This document shows positions 62,009 to 64,000 of a stretch of DNA of 64,000 bases, piece by piece. The notes beneath the pieces were generated by a model, which was not told where the DNA came from, did not search any database, and saw nothing but the letters and a program-made list of their open reading frames with translations. The position numbers were made by a program, and so were the translations under genes. This DNA is from Vreelandella zhanjiangensis DSM 21076. Lineage in GTDB: Bacteria > Pseudomonadota > Gammaproteobacteria > Pseudomonadales > Halomonadaceae. The stretch lies in NCBI RefSeq assembly GCF_000377665.1, contig NZ_KB898651.1, forward strand, positions 1 to 64,000, written 5' to 3'. Within the stretch, counting starts at the first letter, position 1, and the number at the start of each line of letters is the position of its first letter.

Positions 62009-62989
62009 ATGCACAAGCGAACAATAATGACATCCGTCGGGCTAGCGCTGGCCCTGTACGCCTTGATGAATACAGGAGCCTCCATGGCCGAGACGCTACA
62101 GCATGAAGCGGTGCTGCCTCTGTGGGACGAGCGCCCTGAAGGCACACCACCCGACCTGGCACCCGTGGTGGAAGAGCGCTCAAGCAACCTATTCCGTGCA
62201 GATCGTGCGCTTACCGGCATTGCCGATCCCAGTATCACCGCCTGGATCCCAGAACATCCCAATGGTACATCCATTATTATCGCCCCGGGTGGCTCTTATC
62301 GGCGGGTAGTGCTGGATAAGGAAGGTATTGAAATTGCCAAGGCACTGGCACCGCTAGGTGTTACCAGCTTTCTTCTGACCTATCGCCTACCCGGTGAAGG
62401 ACATGACAATCGCGCTGATGCACCGCTGGCCGATGCACAGCGCGCAATGCGCCTGGTACGCGGGCACGCTGATGAGTGGGGCCTGGACCCTGGCCGGATC
62501 GGCTTTCTGGGATTTTCAGCCGCGGGACACCTTGGAGCCTCGCTTGCTACGGGATATGCAAGAGAAGCGTATCCGGCCGATAGCGATGAGCAGGCTATCT
62601 CGGCACGGCCAGATTTTGTCGCGCTAATTTACCCGGTTGTCACCATGCAGGATGAAGGCGTCCACGCAGGCTCACGCGCCGCCCTTCTAGGCGATAGCCC
62701 TACGCCGCAACAAAAGCGCGACTATTCTCCTGAAGAGTACGTAGACGCTGATGTGCCTGAAACGTTTTTGGTACTGGCCGACGACGACCCTTCCGTGCCG
62801 CCTGCAAACGCCGTGGCGTTTTACAGCGCGCTTCACGCAGCGGGAGTAAAGGCCGAGCTGCACATCTTCCGTGACGGTGGGCACGGCTTTGGCATCGCGG
62901 GTGCCCAGAACAAGCCGGTGGCCGGTTGGCCGCGCCTGTTAACCCAGTGGATGACGCAGATAGGCGTCATGCCAGAGGAAGAGCAATGA
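62009..62989 (+). CDS. exported alpha/beta hydrolase, probable pectin acetylesterase (PaeX-like)
   Basis: Esterase of 326 residues with a signal peptide (MTSVGLALALYALMNTGAS..., cleavage about residue 30). The oxyanion segment is IIIAPGGSYRRV, the nucleophile elbow GFSAAGH, the acid in LVLADDDPSVPP and the His in GGHGFGIAG. Length and order match PaeX-type acetylesterases of the BD-FAE/CE10 group. It overlaps the next gene by ATGA, so the two esterases are coupled. ATG 62027 is an alternative start. Acetyl-xylan activity cannot be excluded. Confidence 0.8.
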   Translation: MHKRTIMTSVGLALALYALMNTGASMAETLQHEAVLPLWDERPEGTPPDLAPVVEERSSNLFRADRALTGIADPSITAWIPEHPNGTSIIIAPGGSYRRVVLDKEGIEIAKALAPLGVTSFLLTYRLPGEGHDNRADAPLADAQRAMRLVRGHADEWGLDPGRIGFLGFSAAGHLGASLATGYAREAYPADSDEQAISARPDFVALIYPVVTMQDEGVHAGSRAALLGDSPTPQQKRDYSPEEYVDADVPETFLVLADDDPSVPPANAVAFYSALHAAGVKAELHIFRDGGHGFGIAGAQNKPVAGWPRLLTQWMTQIGVMPEEEQ

Positions 62990-64000
62990 AAAGAGTACTG
63001 TTAGCGGCACTACTGCTTGCCGCAGGCCAAGCTGGCGCGGTAGAGAATAGAGGCGTAACGGAAGATAATCTGCCAAATTTCTTTGAAGCATTAAAAGATC
63101 GAATGACGTTTCCGCTGGCTTATGACGGCGGCGATCCAGCCGCGTGGCGCGAGCGGGTGCTTCCACAGGTGAGTTCGCTAATACTCCCCTATGACGCCAT
63201 GCGCCCCTACCAGGCGGAGGTCATTGACGCAGTCGACCGTGGCACTTATACCGCTCAACGCATTGCTTTCAACATCACCGATGAAAGCCGCATAACAGCG
63301 TTGCTATTGACCCCAAAAGGAGAAGGCCCTTTTCCCTCGGCGCTGATGCTGCATGACCATGGTTCACGCTTCGATATTGGCAAAGAGAAATGGATCAGCC
63401 CCTGGTACGATGCAGACCGGCTGGTCTCGGCCACCGAGTGGTCGGATAAGTACTTCTCCGGCCGGTTTCCAGGCGATGGGCTGGCCGAACGCGGCTACGT
63501 CGTACTGGCTACCGATGCACTTGGCTGGGGGGACAGAGAAGGCAACGGTTATGAAGCGCAGCAGGCGCTGGCTGCCAACCTCTTTAATCTGGGGTCGTCC
63601 ATGGCTGGGCTGATGGCACTCGAGGACGTACGGGCATCGGAGTTTCTCGCCAGCCTGCCGGAAACCGACCCGGAGAAAGTGACGGCAGTTGGCTTTTCCA
63701 TGGGCGCGTTCAGAGCCTGGCAAGTGGCAGCGCTTTCGCCGGTTATCAGCGCTACCGTAGCTAACGGGTGGATGGCGGAAAGCAAGAGTCTGATGGCGCC
63801 GGGCAATAATCAATTGCGTGGCCAGTCGGCATTTACCATGCTTCACCCAGGGCTGCTCAGCTTACTTGATTTTCCTGATGTAGCGGCCCTGGCAGCACCT
63901 AACCCCATGCTGGTTTACGTTGGTGAAGAGGATCCGCTTTTCCCGGCAAGCGGCGTACAGGCGGCGATGACCAAAATGCAGGCGGTTTGGGATGCCTATG
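62986..64000 (+). CDS. exported alpha/beta hydrolase, acetylesterase-like (partial, cut by window end)
   Basis: A frame of at least 338 codons beginning inside the stop of the preceding gene (ATGA). It runs off the right edge. The product starts MKRVLLAALLLAAGQAGAVE, a clear signal peptide, then FNITDESRITALLLTPKGEG, an oxyanion segment LMLHDHGSRF, ATDALGWGDREG and the nucleophile elbow VGFSMGAFRAW. The acid lies in MLVYVGEEDPLFP. It resembles the abhydrolase_7/acetyl xylan esterase group. As part of the pectin locus it probably deacetylates pectin fragments. Confidence 0.82.
   Translation, partial: MKRVLLAALLLAAGQAGAVENRGVTEDNLPNFFEALKDRMTFPLAYDGGDPAAWRERVLPQVSSLILPYDAMRPYQAEVIDAVDRGTYTAQRIAFNITDESRITALLLTPKGEGPFPSALMLHDHGSRFDIGKEKWISPWYDADRLVSATEWSDKYFSGRFPGDGLAERGYVVLATDALGWGDREGNGYEAQQALAANLFNLGSSMAGLMALEDVRASEFLASLPETDPEKVTAVGFSMGAFRAWQVAALSPVISATVANGWMAESKSLMAPGNNQLRGQSAFTMLHPGLLSLLDFPDVAALAAPNPMLVYVGEEDPLFPASGVQAAMTKMQAVWDAY

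Overview
The window looks like chromosomal DNA of a moderately GC-rich gammaproteobacterium, probably a halophile of the Halomonas group. That placement is inferred from the mix of protein families, because no rRNA or other marker gene is present. About 58 protein genes can be supported. I saw no tRNA, rRNA or CRISPR array. The left edge cuts an IS3-family element and the right edge cuts an alpha/beta hydrolase gene.

Layout. 0.3-4 kb: two divergent L,D-transpeptidases and a patatin-like lipase. 4-7 kb: nitrate transporter and an ANTAR-type nitrate regulator. 7-18 kb: housekeeping and accessory genes (SDR, luciferase-like oxidoreductase, AzlCD, acetyltransferase, a chemoreceptor followed by a chemoreceptor-like protein without a signalling domain, DUF1415, GntR regulator and split chromate transporter, ABC exporter). 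18-21 kb: a DUF1127-like protein, a very short arfA ribosome-rescue gene, aldo/keto reductase and MFS transporter. 21-29.8 kb: nitrate and nitrite assimilation, with nitrate reductase and uroporphyrinogen-III methyltransferase on the minus strand, divergent from an FAD oxidoreductase, nirB and nirD. 29.8-36.9 kb: a double-winged-helix GntR regulator, a substrate-binding protein without signal peptide, aconitase, an esterase, an acetyltransferase and a cation diffusion facilitator. 36.9-43 kb: MFS transporter with divergent MocR regulator, PQQ-type sugar dehydrogenase, AEC transporter, Ldh-type reductase. 43-64 kb: a large pectin and galacturonate utilisation locus.

Nitrate system. Three transcription units (narK-nasR, nitrate reductase, FAD oxidoreductase-nirBD) each have a -24/-12 (sigma-54) promoter match, and the two divergent ones share an NtrC-like site and an IHF-like site. 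The leaders of both divergent units contain an RNA hairpin with a six-base loop (A at 1, G at 4) whose 3' half is also the 5' half of an intrinsic terminator. This is the arrangement expected for antitermination by the NIT-ANTAR protein encoded at 5.7 kb. The whole circuit (ammonium control by NtrC, nitrate control by ANTAR) can be read from this one window.

Pectin system. Secreted enzymes (PL9 and PL2 lyases, CE8 methylesterase, CE12 and PaeX-like acetylesterases), two KdgM-type porins and a sodium symporter take pectin to the cytoplasm. Uronate dehydrogenase, galactarolactone isomerase, an enolase-superfamily cycloisomerase, KdgD and alpha-ketoglutarate semialdehyde dehydrogenase would take galacturonate to 2-oxoglutarate. 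A FadR-type regulator sits in the locus, and a palindrome (ACATA-N-TATGT) precedes three of its units in the same orientation. No kduI, kduD, kdgF or kdgK was seen, so the fate of the unsaturated lyase products is not explained within the window.
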